A stretch of DNA of 64,000 nucleotides from an uncultured Oceanisphaera sp. (GCF_947495715.1 NZ_CANLZU010000013.1:1-64000); one strand, 5' to 3'. Positions 22,066 to 31,031 are shown, counted from the first letter of the stretch. Translations and numbers: made by a program. Notes: a model not told the origin generated them from the sequence alone.

Positions 22066-23165
22066 TATACCTGCTCCCCTGCCTGGCCGACGGCCGGGCC
22101 ATGCGTTTGTTCGTGTTCCCGCCGCATCTTGCGCAGCAGCTCCAGTTCGGCCTGAAAGTCCACGTAATGCGGCAACTTCAGGTGTGACACAAAGCCCGAA
22201 GCTTCGACGTTGTCCGCATGGGCCAGCACAAATTCCTCGTCCTGGGCCGGTCCGGCCACCTGCTCACCGTATTCCGGCGCCTGCAGCGCACGGTCTACCA
22301 GCGCCATCGACATCGCCTTGCGTTCGCCAAAGCCGAAGGTCAGGCCGTAGCCGCGGGTAAAGGCCGGCTTTTGCTGCTTGTCGCCGACAAAACCGTTGAT
22401 CATCTGACACTCGGTCAGCTCGATATCACCGATATCGATGGCAAAACCCAGCTCTTCCGGCACCAATTCCAGGGTCACTTCACCGCAGCGGATTTCGCCG
22501 GCGAAGGGATGGTTGCGGCCATAGCCACGCTGGGTGGAATAACCCAGCGCCAACAGAAAGCCTTCGTCACCGCGCACCAGCTGCTGCAAACGGGCGGAGC
22601 GGTCGCAGGGGTACGTAGCCGGTGCCATGGTGATATCGGCCGGCGTTTCTCCGTTGTCGGTTTCCGTCACCATCAGCTCAAGCTGTTCGAGAATGCCTGC
22701 CACCTGGGGGCAGGCTTCTGGCTCGGCATCAACCGGCTCCGGCCCCGGGTGTTCGCCCTCGGCCAACAGGGTAAAGTCCAGCAAGCGGTGGGTATAGTCA
22801 TAGGTCGGCCCCAACAACTGGCCGCCGGGCAGATCCTTGTAGGTCGCCGAGATACGGCGCGCAATGCGCATGTTGGCGGTATCGACCGGCTCGGTTGTCG
22901 CCAGCCGTGGCAAGGTGGTGCGATAGGCGCGCAGCAGAAAAATCGCCTCCACCAGATCGCCCCCCGCCTGCTTGACCGCCAGCGCTGCCAGCTCCTTGTC
23001 GTAGACACCGCCTTCGGTCATCACTCTGTCTACCGCGCCGGCCAGCTGTTCTTCTACCTGGGCCACGCTGATTTCGGGCCTTTCGGGATTGCCCCGTCGC
23101 TTTTTCGCCTGCAGCTGGTGTGCCGCGGCAATGGCTTTTTCGCCCCCTTTCACTGCTACATACAT
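22065..23165 (-). CDS. phnI: phosphonate C-P lyase core subunit PhnI
   Basis: PhnI swaps the adenine of ATP for phosphonate, together with PhnG, PhnH and PhnL. The 366-residue protein starts MYVAVKGGEKAIAAAHQL, the family's conserved N-terminus, and contains KDLPGGQLLGPTYDYTHRLL and GYSTQRGYGRNHPFAGE, both typical of PhnI. Length is close to E. coli PhnI (354). It lies directly between phnH and phnJ. Confidence 0.97.
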   Translation of the reverse strand: MYVAVKGGEKAIAAAHQLQAKKRRGNPERPEISVAQVEEQLAGAVDRVMTEGGVYDKELAALAVKQAGGDLVEAIFLLRAYRTTLPRLATTEPVDTANMRIARRISATYKDLPGGQLLGPTYDYTHRLLDFTLLAEGEHPGPEPVDAEPEACPQVAGILEQLELMVTETDNGETPADITMAPATYPCDRSARLQQLVRGDEGFLLALGYSTQRGYGRNHPFAGEIRCGEVTLELVPEELGFAIDIGDIELTECQMINGFVGDKQQKPAFTRGYGLTFGFGERKAMSMALVDRALQAPEYGEQVAGPAQDEEFVLAHADNVEASGFVSHLKLPHYVDFQAELELLRKMRREHEQTHGPAVGQAGEQV

Positions 23166-23167
23166 GC

Positions 23168-23764
23168 TTATCTCTCCACTCGGGTGGTACGTGGAATGGC
23201 AACCAGTTCCCGGTCACACACCAGTATCAGGTCGATACCCAGCGGGAAGGCCGCGTCCCGCTCACTCAAAAAGCGCACCAGCGCCTCGGGCACTCGTCCC
23301 AGACAAATACGGCGGCTGTCCGGAATGCCCGGGCCCGACAGGGTGACTTCGACGCCCCGATCCAGCGAATCGGTTTCGATCAGCAGGGTGGCGCCGTTAT
23401 CCGGGTATTCTTCACTGCCCACCGGCAGGCGACTCAACAGCGCGTCGCAGTCGTCCAGGTCGGCACCGGCCAATACCGCAAAGTCGGCCTCGGCGGCGTC
23501 GCTACTCAGCGGCGCCGCCACATGAAAGCGAAGATTCTCGAGCACGGCGTCATCCTGCTGCAGCGCGTCGGACAGCCAGACGCGGGTGCCGCTGTCGGCC
23601 AACGTCAGCAGGGTCTGCACGCAACCGGCGCTCAGGTTGCCGAAGCCACCGGCGCGGTCCAGCTCGACCCGGGTGCCCGGCTCCGACATCGCCTTCAGCA
23701 GGCGGCGAAAACAGAGCTGGCTGTCGTGAATGGCATCCGAAAATGCCGTGGTGATCATGGTCAT
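23168..23764 (-). CDS. phnH: phosphonate C-P lyase core subunit PhnH
   Basis: PhnH is a structural subunit of the GHIJ core. The 198-residue product starts at ATG 23764, whose ATGA overlaps the phnG stop; the longer upstream frame lies inside phnG. Family marks are FRRLLKAMSEPG near residue 20 and ALLTLADSGTRVWL-like sequence in the middle. It is two bases upstream of phnI. Confidence 0.94.
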   Translation of the reverse strand: MTMITTAFSDAIHDSQLCFRRLLKAMSEPGTRVELDRAGGFGNLSAGCVQTLLTLADSGTRVWLSDALQQDDAVLENLRFHVAAPLSSDAAEADFAVLAGADLDDCDALLSRLPVGSEEYPDNGATLLIETDSLDRGVEVTLSGPGIPDSRRICLGRVPEALVRFLSERDAAFPLGIDLILVCDRELVAIPRTTRVER

Positions 23765-24207
23765 TCGTCTTCTCCCCGCACCATGGTAAAAAAGTCCACC
23801 TTGCTGGCCGCCGCTTCCCGGCGGGTGCATTCTTCCTGCTCCGCCTTCTGCGCCGCCAACGGAGCAATCAGCCCCTTGTCCAGCACTTCATGTCCGCTGC
23901 GGGTTTGCATCAGCGCATCAATCAGCGCCGCCAACTCCGCATGGGGTTTATTGCGACCGCGCAGATAGCTGTAACCCAGCTCGCCGCTGTTCAGCTTGAC
24001 GACCGCCCGGGTGATGGTGACATCGCCGAGGTTGAACGGCCGGCCGGTGGCGCCCATGCGGGCCCGAACCTGGGCCAGGCCAATCTCGGGAGCCCGAATC
24101 AACTGGTACTCAGGGGTCAACTGCAAGGCTTGCCAGCCGCTTTGCAGTGCCGAAAATGATGTTCGGGCCAATACCGACATCCATTGTTTGCGTTGTGGTG
24201 TATTCAT
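23761..24207 (-). CDS. phnG: phosphonate C-P lyase core subunit PhnG
   Basis: The 148-residue PhnG has the family's RKQWMSVLARTSFSAL start and the GELGYSYLRGRNKPHAE segment in the second half. It works in the PhnGHIJ complex. It starts one base after the phnF stop and overlaps phnH by four bases, so the core subunits are tightly coupled in translation. Confidence 0.95.
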   Translation of the reverse strand: MNTPQRKQWMSVLARTSFSALQSGWQALQLTPEYQLIRAPEIGLAQVRARMGATGRPFNLGDVTITRAVVKLNSGELGYSYLRGRNKPHAELAALIDALMQTRSGHEVLDKGLIAPLAAQKAEQEECTRREAAASKVDFFTMVRGEDE

Positions 24208-24903
24208 TTAGTGCTCCACGACATATTCAATTAAATCGGAACGTGCCGAACTCACGGAAAACTCCGCTATCTGTTCCGTTCCTTTAAGCAGGTTTTTGGT
24301 TTTAATCCGCATCACCGGAATGGACTTGTTGATCTGCAATAAACGACTTTCTTCACCGGAGGGTATTCTGGCCCCCAGGCGGGTCGACTTTCTTTTCAGC
24401 TCGATACCCAGCGTTCGCTTTAAAAACTCGTGCAGGGAACCTTGCTGAAATTGTTTTAATGCCGGCCACCACTCGGGATTACTCAAATAGTGATGAATCA
24501 CCGAGCGAGGAATGTTTTCCGTTTTCCTGAGCGTCTGTATGTAAATAATCTTTTGCTCCTGCCCCAGCTGTAATTCATGCGCCAACCTGCTGGTGATCGG
24601 CATCAACCGGGAACGAATCACCTGGCAACTGGGAAACGAGCCCTGCTCCAGAAAGTTGCCGGTAAAATGGGCTCCATCGTGCAGCTTGTAGAGGTGTGGC
24701 TGGCGCAGAACCATGTTGCCCTTGCCCTGATGGCGCTGTATCAGGCCATTGGCTACCAGCTCGTCGATGGCTCGCCGTACCGTATGGCGATTGACCCCAA
24801 AGCGTTCGGCCAGCTGCATCTCTGGCGGAAGGTAATCACCCGCCTTGAAATACCGCTGAATATCCGCTTCCAGTTGTCGGTAAATAACCTGGTAGACGCG
24901 CAT
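24208..24903 (-). CDS. phnF: GntR/HutC-family phosphonate operon regulator PhnF
   Basis: The 231-residue regulator has an N-terminal winged HTH (about 1-70: YRQLEADIQRYFKAGDYLPPEMQLAERFGVNRHTVRRAIDELV) and a C-terminal UTRA effector domain, the HutC subfamily layout. It is embedded inside the phn operon between phnE and phnG. A perfect 14-bp palindrome lies 38 bases before its start, and a near copy precedes phnC, which fits autoregulation and repression of the whole operon. The effector is unknown. Confidence 0.93.
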   Translation of the reverse strand: MRVYQVIYRQLEADIQRYFKAGDYLPPEMQLAERFGVNRHTVRRAIDELVANGLIQRHQGKGNMVLRQPHLYKLHDGAHFTGNFLEQGSFPSCQVIRSRLMPITSRLAHELQLGQEQKIIYIQTLRKTENIPRSVIHHYLSNPEWWPALKQFQQGSLHEFLKRTLGIELKRKSTRLGARIPSGEESRLLQINKSIPVMRIKTKNLLKGTEQIAEFSVSSARSDLIEYVVEH

Positions 24904-24940
24904 GCTTTTCCCTTTCCCTCTGGCCTGTTTATTCGCCGAT

Positions 24941-24954
24941 CTTGTCTAGACAAG
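24941..24954. promoter_or_regulatory. PhnF-type operator before phnF
   Basis: CTTGTCTAGACAAG is a perfect 14-bp palindrome with the core GTCTAGAC, which fits the GTMTAKAC pattern known for HutC-subfamily GntR regulators. It lies in the 65-base gap between phnE and phnF. The left half doubles as a possible -35 (TTGTCT) on the minus strand. Assignment to PhnF is inference from position and from the second copy at 27813. Confidence 0.7.
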
Positions 24955-24968
24955 TCTGGCTAAATAAA

Positions 24969-25754
24969 TCAGATATACCGTTTGCGAATGGACTGCGAGG
25001 CCACATCGAGCAGGCTCACGGTCACGATCACCACCAGCATGATGGCCGCCGTCTGTGCGAACTGAAAACTGCGAATCGCTTCCCACAGCAAGACCCCGAC
25101 GCCGCCGGCACCCACCATGCCCACCACGGTGGCCGAGCGTACGTTGGACTCGAAACGGTAGAGCGAATAGGAGATCCACAGCGGAATCACCTGAGGCAGC
25201 ACGCCGTAGAGAATTTCTTCCAGCTTGGTGGCGCCGGTGGCCCGCACCCCTTCGATGGGGCCCGGCTCTATCGCTTCCACCGCCTCGGAAAACAGCTTGG
25301 CCAATACGCCGGTGGTATGTACAAACAGCGCCAGCACCCCGGCAAAAGGCCCCAACCCGACCGCCACCACAAACAGCATGGCGAACACCATTTCATTGAT
25401 GGCCCGGGCCGCATCCATCAGCCGGCGCATCGGCTGACACACCCACTGGGGAAACAGGTTGTCGGCACACAACAAACCGAAGGGAACCGCCAGCACGATG
25501 GCCAGCAGCGTGCCCCACAGCGCCACCTGCAGGGTGACCAGGGTTTCTTTCAGATACAGCTGCCAGTGGGTAAAGTCCGGTGGAAAAAAGTCGGCGGCCA
25601 GCTCGGCCATGTTGCCGGCATCCTGCACCAGCACCGCCGGGTTCATTTCGGCGCCCTGCCAGGCCCAGGCCAACACCAGCGCCAGCAGCATCCACTTGAC
25701 CATTTGCCCCAGGCGCGATCCCGATTCAGGCCGGGTAATGACGTCAGTATTCAT
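24969..25754 (-). CDS. phnE: phosphonate ABC transporter permease PhnE
   Basis: The 261-residue inner-membrane permease has about six hydrophobic segments and the EAA-type loop region near [25 protein letters not shown], followed by [21 protein letters not shown], typical of PhnE. It imports phosphonates with PhnC and PhnD. There is a single phnE, intact. The gap to phnF holds the internal operator. Confidence 0.95.
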   Translation of the reverse strand: MNTDVITRPESGSRLGQMVKWMLLALVLAWAWQGAEMNPAVLVQDAGNMAELAADFFPPDFTHWQLYLKETLVTLQVALWGTLLAIVLAVPFGLLCADNLFPQWVCQPMRRLMDAARAINEMVFAMLFVVAVGLGPFAGVLALFVHTTGVLAKLFSEAVEAIEPGPIEGVRATGATKLEEILYGVLPQVIPLWISYSLYRFESNVRSATVVGMVGAGGVGVLLWEAIRSFQFAQTAAIMLVVIVTVSLLDVASQSIRKRYI

Positions 25755-25807
25755 TTTCAGTCTCCGCTGACCTCACGGAGCCGGTCACGCCGGCTCCGGG
25801 TCGGTCT

Positions 25808-26797
25808 TTAGTTGGTCATGGCTTCCAGGGCAGACATCTGACGATTCAGCACCGCCAGTTCCATTTTTACCTGATTAATGTCGGCCGCATCGGCCTCGTT
25901 GTTTTCCAGTTCTTTCAGATCCTTGAACAGTTGCAGCTGACGGATGGGCAGCAGTTGCATGTCGCTGGAAGGAGAGAACGAGGCCCATTCAAGCTGTTCC
26001 AGAATCTTCTTCTGCTGCTTGTCACCGGACTGGCCGTATTGCATGAAGAAGTCGTACACCACCTGCTTGGTGGCTTCCGGCAGATTCTTGCGCCAGACGA
26101 TGGGGTCGGCCGGGATCAGCGGTGACTTCCACAACACCTTGATGTTGCCCGCCTTTTCGGGACTGCGCTCGGCAAACCGTTCCAGGCTTTCAGTGTTGTT
26201 GGTGGCCACATCCACCTGCTTGTTGAGCACCGCGAACACATTCACCTCATGGCTGGAATTCACGGTACGCTTGAATTCCTGAGGGGAAACATCATTCTGG
26301 GCAAACACGTAATAGGAAGGCACCAGAAAACCGGAGGTAGAATTGGGATCGCCGTTACCGAATGTCAGCTCTTTACGCTGCGCCAGCACGTCGTCCACCG
26401 TGTTCAGCGGGCTGTCCTTGTGGGCGATCAGCAGGCTCCAGTAACCCGGCTGGCCATCGGCACGCACCGTCTGGGCAAAAATTTCGGCGCCGGCCCGGTC
26501 AACCGCTTCCATCGCCGACTTGTTGCCCAGCCAGGCAATATCGACCTTGTCGAAGCGCATGCCCTGAATGATGCCGGCGTAATCGGGTGCGAAGAAGGCT
26601 TCCACCTCCACGCCCAGCTGCTGTTCCATGTCGGCGAGGAAGGGTTCCCAGTGCTGCTTGAGATTCTGCTGGGATTCGGTGGAAATGATGCCGAAGTTGA
26701 TGGTCGACAAGGGCGCGTCCTCGGCCTGTACCGGGGTAGCGATCATGGCGGCCAGTAACGAGGCACCACCGGCGAACTTTCTCAATGTGCGTATCAT
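25808..26797 (-). CDS. phnD: phosphonate-binding periplasmic protein PhnD
   Basis: The 329-residue binding protein has a signal peptide ending near TPVQAEDA, then the PhnD family core with [33 protein letters not shown] and [16 protein letters not shown]-terminal helix ([19 protein letters not shown]) is typical of the E. coli group and supports dimerisation. It captures phosphonates for the PhnCE importer. The start overlaps the phnC stop in ATGA. Confidence 0.96.
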   Translation of the reverse strand: MIRTLRKFAGGASLLAAMIATPVQAEDAPLSTINFGIISTESQQNLKQHWEPFLADMEQQLGVEVEAFFAPDYAGIIQGMRFDKVDIAWLGNKSAMEAVDRAGAEIFAQTVRADGQPGYWSLLIAHKDSPLNTVDDVLAQRKELTFGNGDPNSTSGFLVPSYYVFAQNDVSPQEFKRTVNSSHEVNVFAVLNKQVDVATNNTESLERFAERSPEKAGNIKVLWKSPLIPADPIVWRKNLPEATKQVVYDFFMQYGQSGDKQQKKILEQLEWASFSPSSDMQLLPIRQLQLFKDLKELENNEADAADINQVKMELAVLNRQMSALEAMTN

Positions 26798-27642
26798 GAC
26801 AGTTGTCCTTGAATGGAACGGGATGCAAAAGCAGGGTTGGGTCGTAGCGGCCGGATTGCCGGGGCCGGCATGGTGTCGGTGGTGGGTGCCTTGGTGTACA
26901 GCGCCGTCAACGCCTGTTCGCCAATGTCGGCCGCCGCGCCCTGATAGAAGACTTCACCTTCACGCAGGGCAACCAGTTGCTGGCAGTATTTCAGCGCGTA
27001 ATCCACCTGATGCAGGGTCACGACAACGGGGATACCTTCCCGCTCGTTGATGTCCTTCAGCAGTTCCATCACGGTGCGCGCCGACTCGGGGTCGAGCGAA
27101 GCAATGGGTTCGTCGGCAAAGATAATGCGCGCCTTCTGCATCAGCGAACGGGCAATGGCCACCCGCTGTTGCTGACCACCGGACAGGGTGGAGACCCGCT
27201 GGTGGGCATAGTCCGCCATGCCCACCCGCTCCAGCGCCGCCATGGCCTGCTGCTGCTGCTCTTGAGTGAAACAGCCGGTCAGGGTGCGCCACTTGGCGGT
27301 GGAGCTCAGCGCCCCAATCAACACATTGGTCAGCACGCTCATGCGGTTCACCAGATTGAATTGCTGGAAGATGTAACCCGCACGGGCTCGACAGCGACGC
27401 ACCTGTGGCGCCGCCTTGCCCCGGGATTGCACCAGCTCTCCCATCACCCTGACTTCGGTACCTTCACGGTGATCGGAAAATACCAGACCGCTCAGGTGAC
27501 GCAGCAAGGTGGACTTGCCCGAGCCGGAGGGCCCCAGCAGCGCGGTGATCCCCGAGTGGGCAATCTCCAGACTGATCTCTTTCAGCGCTTTCTTATTGTC
27601 AAAGGTCTTGCTCAGACCTCTGACCTCAATGATCTTGTTCAT
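26794..27642 (-). CDS. phnC: phosphonate ABC transporter ATP-binding protein PhnC
   Basis: The 282-residue ATPase has Walker [10 protein letters not shown], signature [15 protein letters not shown] and Walker [17 protein letters not shown]. The start is set at [14 protein letters not shown] (ATG 27642); an upstream in-frame start at 27675 would add 11 residues without family similarity. It is the first gene of the 13-gene phn operon. Confidence 0.96.
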   Translation of the reverse strand: MNKIIEVRGLSKTFDNKKALKEISLEIAHSGITALLGPSGSGKSTLLRHLSGLVFSDHREGTEVRVMGELVQSRGKAAPQVRRCRARAGYIFQQFNLVNRMSVLTNVLIGALSSTAKWRTLTGCFTQEQQQQAMAALERVGMADYAHQRVSTLSGGQQQRVAIARSLMQKARIIFADEPIASLDPESARTVMELLKDINEREGIPVVVTLHQVDYALKYCQQLVALREGEVFYQGAAADIGEQALTALYTKAPTTDTMPAPAIRPLRPNPAFASRSIQGQLS

Positions 27643-27812
27643 TGCTAGCAGCCTCACGATAGGTTCGGGGGCCATACTGGTGGTCGAAGATGACGGTTTT
27701 ATTGAAGAATTAAGTCAGCCAAATGTACGCCAGTCACTGTTGTAGCGAACGGAAGGCGTTCAAATCACTGCTATTAAAGGATTTATTGAGGAGAGCGGTA
27801 TTATGCGGCGCA

Positions 27813-27826
27813 CTTGTATAGACAAG
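27813..27826. promoter_or_regulatory. PhnF-type operator upstream of phnC
   Basis: CTTGTATAGACAAG matches the perfect palindrome before phnF at 13 of 14 positions and keeps the GTMTAKAC core of HutC-subfamily sites. It lies 171 bases before the phnC start. A CATAAT -10-like element follows on the minus strand, so a bound repressor would block RNA polymerase. Function is inferred from the shared motif. Confidence 0.68.
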
Positions 27827-27990
27827 GCTTTCAGAAAAGCTTCATCTTTCAATACGATGAGAAGGGCACTACCGTCGCTCAAAGAGAAGGAAATGGAAGG
27901 GGCGGCAATGACAACGAAAGGCGGCAGAAAATAAAGGCCCGTGGCGGGCGCCAGGGTAAAAACGGAGTGTCATGATTCAGAGCCGAAAAC

Positions 27991-28021
27991 AACAAGGCCG
28001 CCCATCGGCGGCCTTGTTGTT
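27991..28021 (-). terminator. intrinsic terminator after the class V aminotransferase
   Basis: AACAAGGCCGCC pairs with GGCGGCCTTGTT around a CATC loop, giving a 12-bp stem followed on the minus strand by TTGTTTTC. It lies about 35 bases beyond the aminotransferase stop. It is almost the same sequence as the terminator at 17082-17103. Confidence 0.78.
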
Positions 28022-28055
28022 ATGTAGCTTGACGCTATTTGGCGATGCCGGGTGA

Positions 28056-29189
28056 TTAGCCCTGCAGTACCTTGTTCAGCGCCTGCTCGAAGGTAGCGAC
28101 GGTGCGATCCACATCCTGCAGCTTGTCGAGACCGAACAGACCGATACGGAAGGTCTGGAAATCGGCCGGCTCGTCGCACGCCAGCGGCACACCGGCGGCA
28201 ATCTGCAGCCCTTCGGCGGCAAACTTGCTGCCGTTCTTGATCGCGGCATCGTTGGTATAGCAGACGATGACACCCGGTGCCGCAAAGCCGTCGGCCGCCA
28301 CACTCTTGATGCCACGCGCGGCCAGCAGGGCACGCACCCGATCACCCAACTGCTGCTGACGCTGCTTCATTTCGGCAAAGCCCAGACCGCCGGTTTCCTT
28401 GATGGTATCGCGGAACTGCGCCAAGGCATCGGTCGGCATGGTGGCATGATAGGCGTGGCCACCCTGCTCGTAGGTTTCCATGATTTGCAGCCACTTCTTC
28501 AGATCACAGGCAAAGCTGGTGCTCTGGGTCTGCTCGATGCGTGCGCGGGCGCGCTCGCTCATCATCACCAGACCACAGCAGGGCGAGCTGCTCCAGCCTT
28601 TCTGCGGGGCGCTGAGCAGAATGTCGACGCCGCAGGCTTTCATGTCTACCCAGATGGTGCCGGAGGCAATGCAGTCGAGCACGAACAGACCGCCCACTTC
28701 GTGTACCGCATCGGCCACCGCCTTGATGTAATCATCCGGCAGCACCATGCCGGCGGCGGTTTCCACGTGCGCGGCAAACACCAGCCCTGGCTTGTTGGCC
28801 TTGATGGTGGCGACCACTTCCTCGATGGGCGCGGGAGCCAGCGCCGCCTGCGGGCCCTGCTCGATGGCACGGGCCTTGAGTACCGTCTCGGACGCCGGAA
28901 TCTTTCCGGCCTCGAAAATCTGGCTCCAGCGATAGCTGAACCAGCCATTGCGAATGATCAGGCAATCCTGGTCGGTAGCAAACTGACGCGCCACCGCTTC
29001 CATGCCGAAGGTGCCGCTGCCGGGCACCACCACCACCGAGTGAGCCTGATACAGCTCCTTCAGGCTGGCGGAGATATCACGCATCACCTGCTGGAAACGC
29101 CGGGACATATGGTTCAGGGATCTATCGGTATAAACTACCGAGTATTCCAGCAGGCCATCGGGGTCGATATTGGGCAGTAATCCGGACAT
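28056..29189 (-). CDS. class V PLP-dependent aminotransferase (alanine/serine-glyoxylate type)
   Basis: The 377-residue enzyme is a fold-type I class V aminotransferase. Visible are the VVPGSGTFGMEA segment (54-65), D172 (FVLDCIASG) expected to hold the pyridine nitrogen, and the Schiff-base lysine K197 in LLSAPQKGW. The family includes alanine-, serine- and 2-aminoethylphosphonate aminotransferases. The last is tempting beside a phn operon, but the sequence does not look like canonical PhnW. The ATG at 29189 follows AGAGGTG. The upstream extension of the frame has no family match. Confidence 0.85.
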   Translation of the reverse strand: MSGLLPNIDPDGLLEYSVVYTDRSLNHMSRRFQQVMRDISASLKELYQAHSVVVVPGSGTFGMEAVARQFATDQDCLIIRNGWFSYRWSQIFEAGKIPASETVLKARAIEQGPQAALAPAPIEEVVATIKANKPGLVFAAHVETAAGMVLPDDYIKAVADAVHEVGGLFVLDCIASGTIWVDMKACGVDILLSAPQKGWSSSPCCGLVMMSERARARIEQTQSTSFACDLKKWLQIMETYEQGGHAYHATMPTDALAQFRDTIKETGGLGFAEMKQRQQQLGDRVRALLAARGIKSVAADGFAAPGVIVCYTNDAAIKNGSKFAAEGLQIAAGVPLACDEPADFQTFRIGLFGLDKLQDVDRTVATFEQALNKVLQG

Positions 29190-29501
29190 AATCACCTCTT
29201 GGTCAAATAACTGATACAAAACATGCCGCGTAAGACAGTGGCCAGCGCCGGCAAACAGACCTTTCTGCACCAAGAATGGCACAGGTGAACCCGCAGAGGC
29301 GAGCTCATAATGAGTCTGAACGGAGTCTGGCCGGTATTGCAAGCCGGGGTGGCGGTCTGGGCGCGATGCCGCAATGATGCCCAATATGTTGGTAGATGAC
29401 AAAGATCTAATACACTCAACCCGGCATTTTGCCCATTTCCAGCACAGTCAGCTGCAGCGGCGGCAAAAATTCAATATTTAAAACTAGAACAAGGACTCGC
29501 A
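29190..29501. other. 312-base divergent intergenic region
   Basis: The spacer separates the minus-strand aminotransferase from the plus-strand S4 protein gene and must carry both promoters. An AACAAGGA ribosome site precedes the S4 gene. I see no clear operator, repeat, RNA gene or ORF with family features. Confidence 0.4.
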
Positions 29502-29717
29502 ATGAACGAACAATTCAGTCTGGAAGGTCAGCCCTTCATTCCCCTGCACAACCTGCTGAAAGTGCTCGGCTGGTGTGACTCCGGCGCTGTGGCCAAGATG
29601 GTGATCGACGACGGACTGGTGCAGGTCAACGGCGAGATCGAGTTGCGCAAGCGCTGCAAGATAGTGGTCGGACAGACCGTCAGCTTTAACGGCCAGGAGG
29701 TCGAGGTTACCGAATAA
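29502..29717 (+). CDS. ybcJ: small S4-domain RNA-binding protein, YbcJ-like
   Basis: The 71-residue protein is a single S4 RNA-binding domain. It contains [18 protein letters not shown], then [19 protein letters not shown], the characteristic S4 turn. E. coli YbcJ has the same size and organisation. The likely role is RNA or ribosome binding in the cytosol, target unknown. It stands alone, with a hairpin terminator about 80 bases downstream. Confidence 0.92.
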   Translation: MNEQFSLEGQPFIPLHNLLKVLGWCDSGAVAKMVIDDGLVQVNGEIELRKRCKIVVGQTVSFNGQEVEVTE

Positions 29718-29798
29718 GCGATAGCCGGGGCTCAAGGCGAGCCCCAAGCCGCAGCGTGCGCGTCGCATACGGCAGCAGAATGACGAAAAGCGGAAAAC

Positions 29799-29830
29799 AA
29801 AAAGGGCTCATCATTTGATGAGCCCTTTTT
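29799..29830. terminator. bidirectional terminator between ybcJ and tRNA-Pro
   Basis: AAAAAGGGCTCATCA and TGATGAGCCCTTTTT form a long perfect stem with A-rich and T-rich flanks, so it can act in both directions. It lies just beyond the 3' end of the minus-strand tRNA gene and downstream of ybcJ on the plus strand. Confidence 0.85.
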
Positions 29831-29837
29831 GAGGATT

Positions 29838-29914
<77 letters not shown>

Positions 29915-29927
29915 TCAACGGGGCGAG

Positions 29928-29956
29928 AATTTACCGAAATGACGGTATTGTTGCAA
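29928..29956 (-). promoter_or_regulatory. promoter of the tRNA-Pro gene
   Basis: On the minus strand TTGCAA (29956-29951) and TAAATT (29933-29928) are separated by exactly 17 bp. They are followed by a GC-rich discriminator (CTCGCCCCG), the pattern of stringently controlled stable-RNA promoters. The mature tRNA begins about 14 bases after the -10. Confidence 0.7.
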
Positions 29957-30176
29957 GCTCTTTTTAAGTAAAACCCCTATTTAGACCCATGCTGGCGCCC
30001 ACCATGGAAAAACCGCCTGTTTCTTCATCAGAAAGAGCATAAAGAGCCTGGATATACCCTTGATCTCAACGTGTCCGCCACACCGTCAGCCAGGCCGCTT
30101 CTGCCGGATTTTCGGATTACGTCTATAACAAGGTATGAGTTCACTCATTTTCCGGGATCATCAGGAAACAACCGCC

Positions 30177-31031
30177 ATGAAGAGATTACTGCTATCACTG
30201 CTTGCCCTGTTCAGCCTGTCTGCACAGGCAGCACTGACGGTCAGGATCCCCCAACCCGAGTCGCTTCCACCCCTGTATTCCTACTACCGGCAACTGCTGA
30301 CCCTGGCGCTGGAAAAAAGCGGTGAGGAGTTTGTCATCAAGCAGGTAGCACTGAACGAGCCCCAACCGCAGCTGGCGCTGAAACTGCGTGATGGCAAGCC
30401 GATCAATCTGCTCTGGGCCGGCACCACCGGCGAATACGAGCGACAATTGCTGCCGGTGCGAATACCGCTGCTGCGCGGTCTGTCGGGATTTCGGCTGCTG
30501 CTGATCAACCAGACCCGGCAACAGGAATTCAGCCAAATACAGAATCTGGCCGAGCTGGCGTCCTTTACCGGCGTGCAGGGCATCGGCTGGAGCGATGTCG
30601 AAATTCTCAAACAGGCGGGGCTGAACATCAGTGCCGCCCCGAGCCATACCATTCTCGACATGCTGAATCGCAACCAGCAGGTGGATTATTACCCGCGCAG
30701 CCTGGTGGAAGCCCACGTCGAGCTGACTGTCGCCACCGCGCAGTACCCGCTGCTGATGGCCGAGCCCCGCTTGTTGCTGTATTACCCTTTCGCCATTTAT
30801 TTTTTCGTCAGTCCCGAATACCCCGAACTGGCCGACGCCCTGACCCGAGGGCTGGATCGAGCTTACCGGGATGACAGTTTTATCGCCCTGTTTGAACAGT
30901 ATCCGCCAATCCGCGCCAGCCTGCCGGTGCTGCAACAGCCGCGCTTGCGATTGGATCTCGCCAATCCGGATTTGACCGAATCCACCCGCGCGCTGCCGGA
31001 TCATTACTGGTATCCCGGCACCCGGCCTTGA
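30177..31031 (+). CDS. periplasmic substrate-binding-like protein, unassigned
   Basis: The 284-residue protein has a clear signal peptide (MKRLLLSLLALFSLSAQA). The mature part resembles family 3-type extracellular solute-binding folds, with PPLYSYYRQLLTLALEKSG at the start and LLMAEPRLLLYYPFAIYFFVS later. I cannot name a ligand or close family. No ABC permease or sensor domain is adjacent; the next gene is ldhA on the same strand, four bases into the tail of this frame if its longest reading is used. ATG 30177 follows CAGGAAACA. Confidence 0.75.
   Translation: MKRLLLSLLALFSLSAQAALTVRIPQPESLPPLYSYYRQLLTLALEKSGEEFVIKQVALNEPQPQLALKLRDGKPINLLWAGTTGEYERQLLPVRIPLLRGLSGFRLLLINQTRQQEFSQIQNLAELASFTGVQGIGWSDVEILKQAGLNISAAPSHTILDMLNRNQQVDYYPRSLVEAHVELTVATAQYPLLMAEPRLLLYYPFAIYFFVSPEYPELADALTRGLDRAYRDDSFIALFEQYPPIRASLPVLQQPRLRLDLANPDLTESTRALPDHYWYPGTRP

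Larger units (their letters stand above)
27643..28055. other. 413-base leader and intergenic region upstream of phnC
   Basis: The region contains the phn operon control region (operator at 27813 with a possible -10 CATAAT at 27805-27800 on the minus strand) and, further out, the terminator of the neighbouring aminotransferase gene. The transcript leader of phnC would be about 150 bases. ATGACGG-TTTT-ATTGAAG at 27690-27707 is a poor match to a Pho box. No credible ORF or RNA gene was seen in the rest. Confidence 0.5.

Noticed and set aside
27690-27707. ATGACGG-TTTT-ATTGAAG as a Pho box for phnC
   Set aside because: The spacer is A/T-rich as expected, but the second half matches only four of seven positions, so phosphate control through PhoB cannot be claimed from it.
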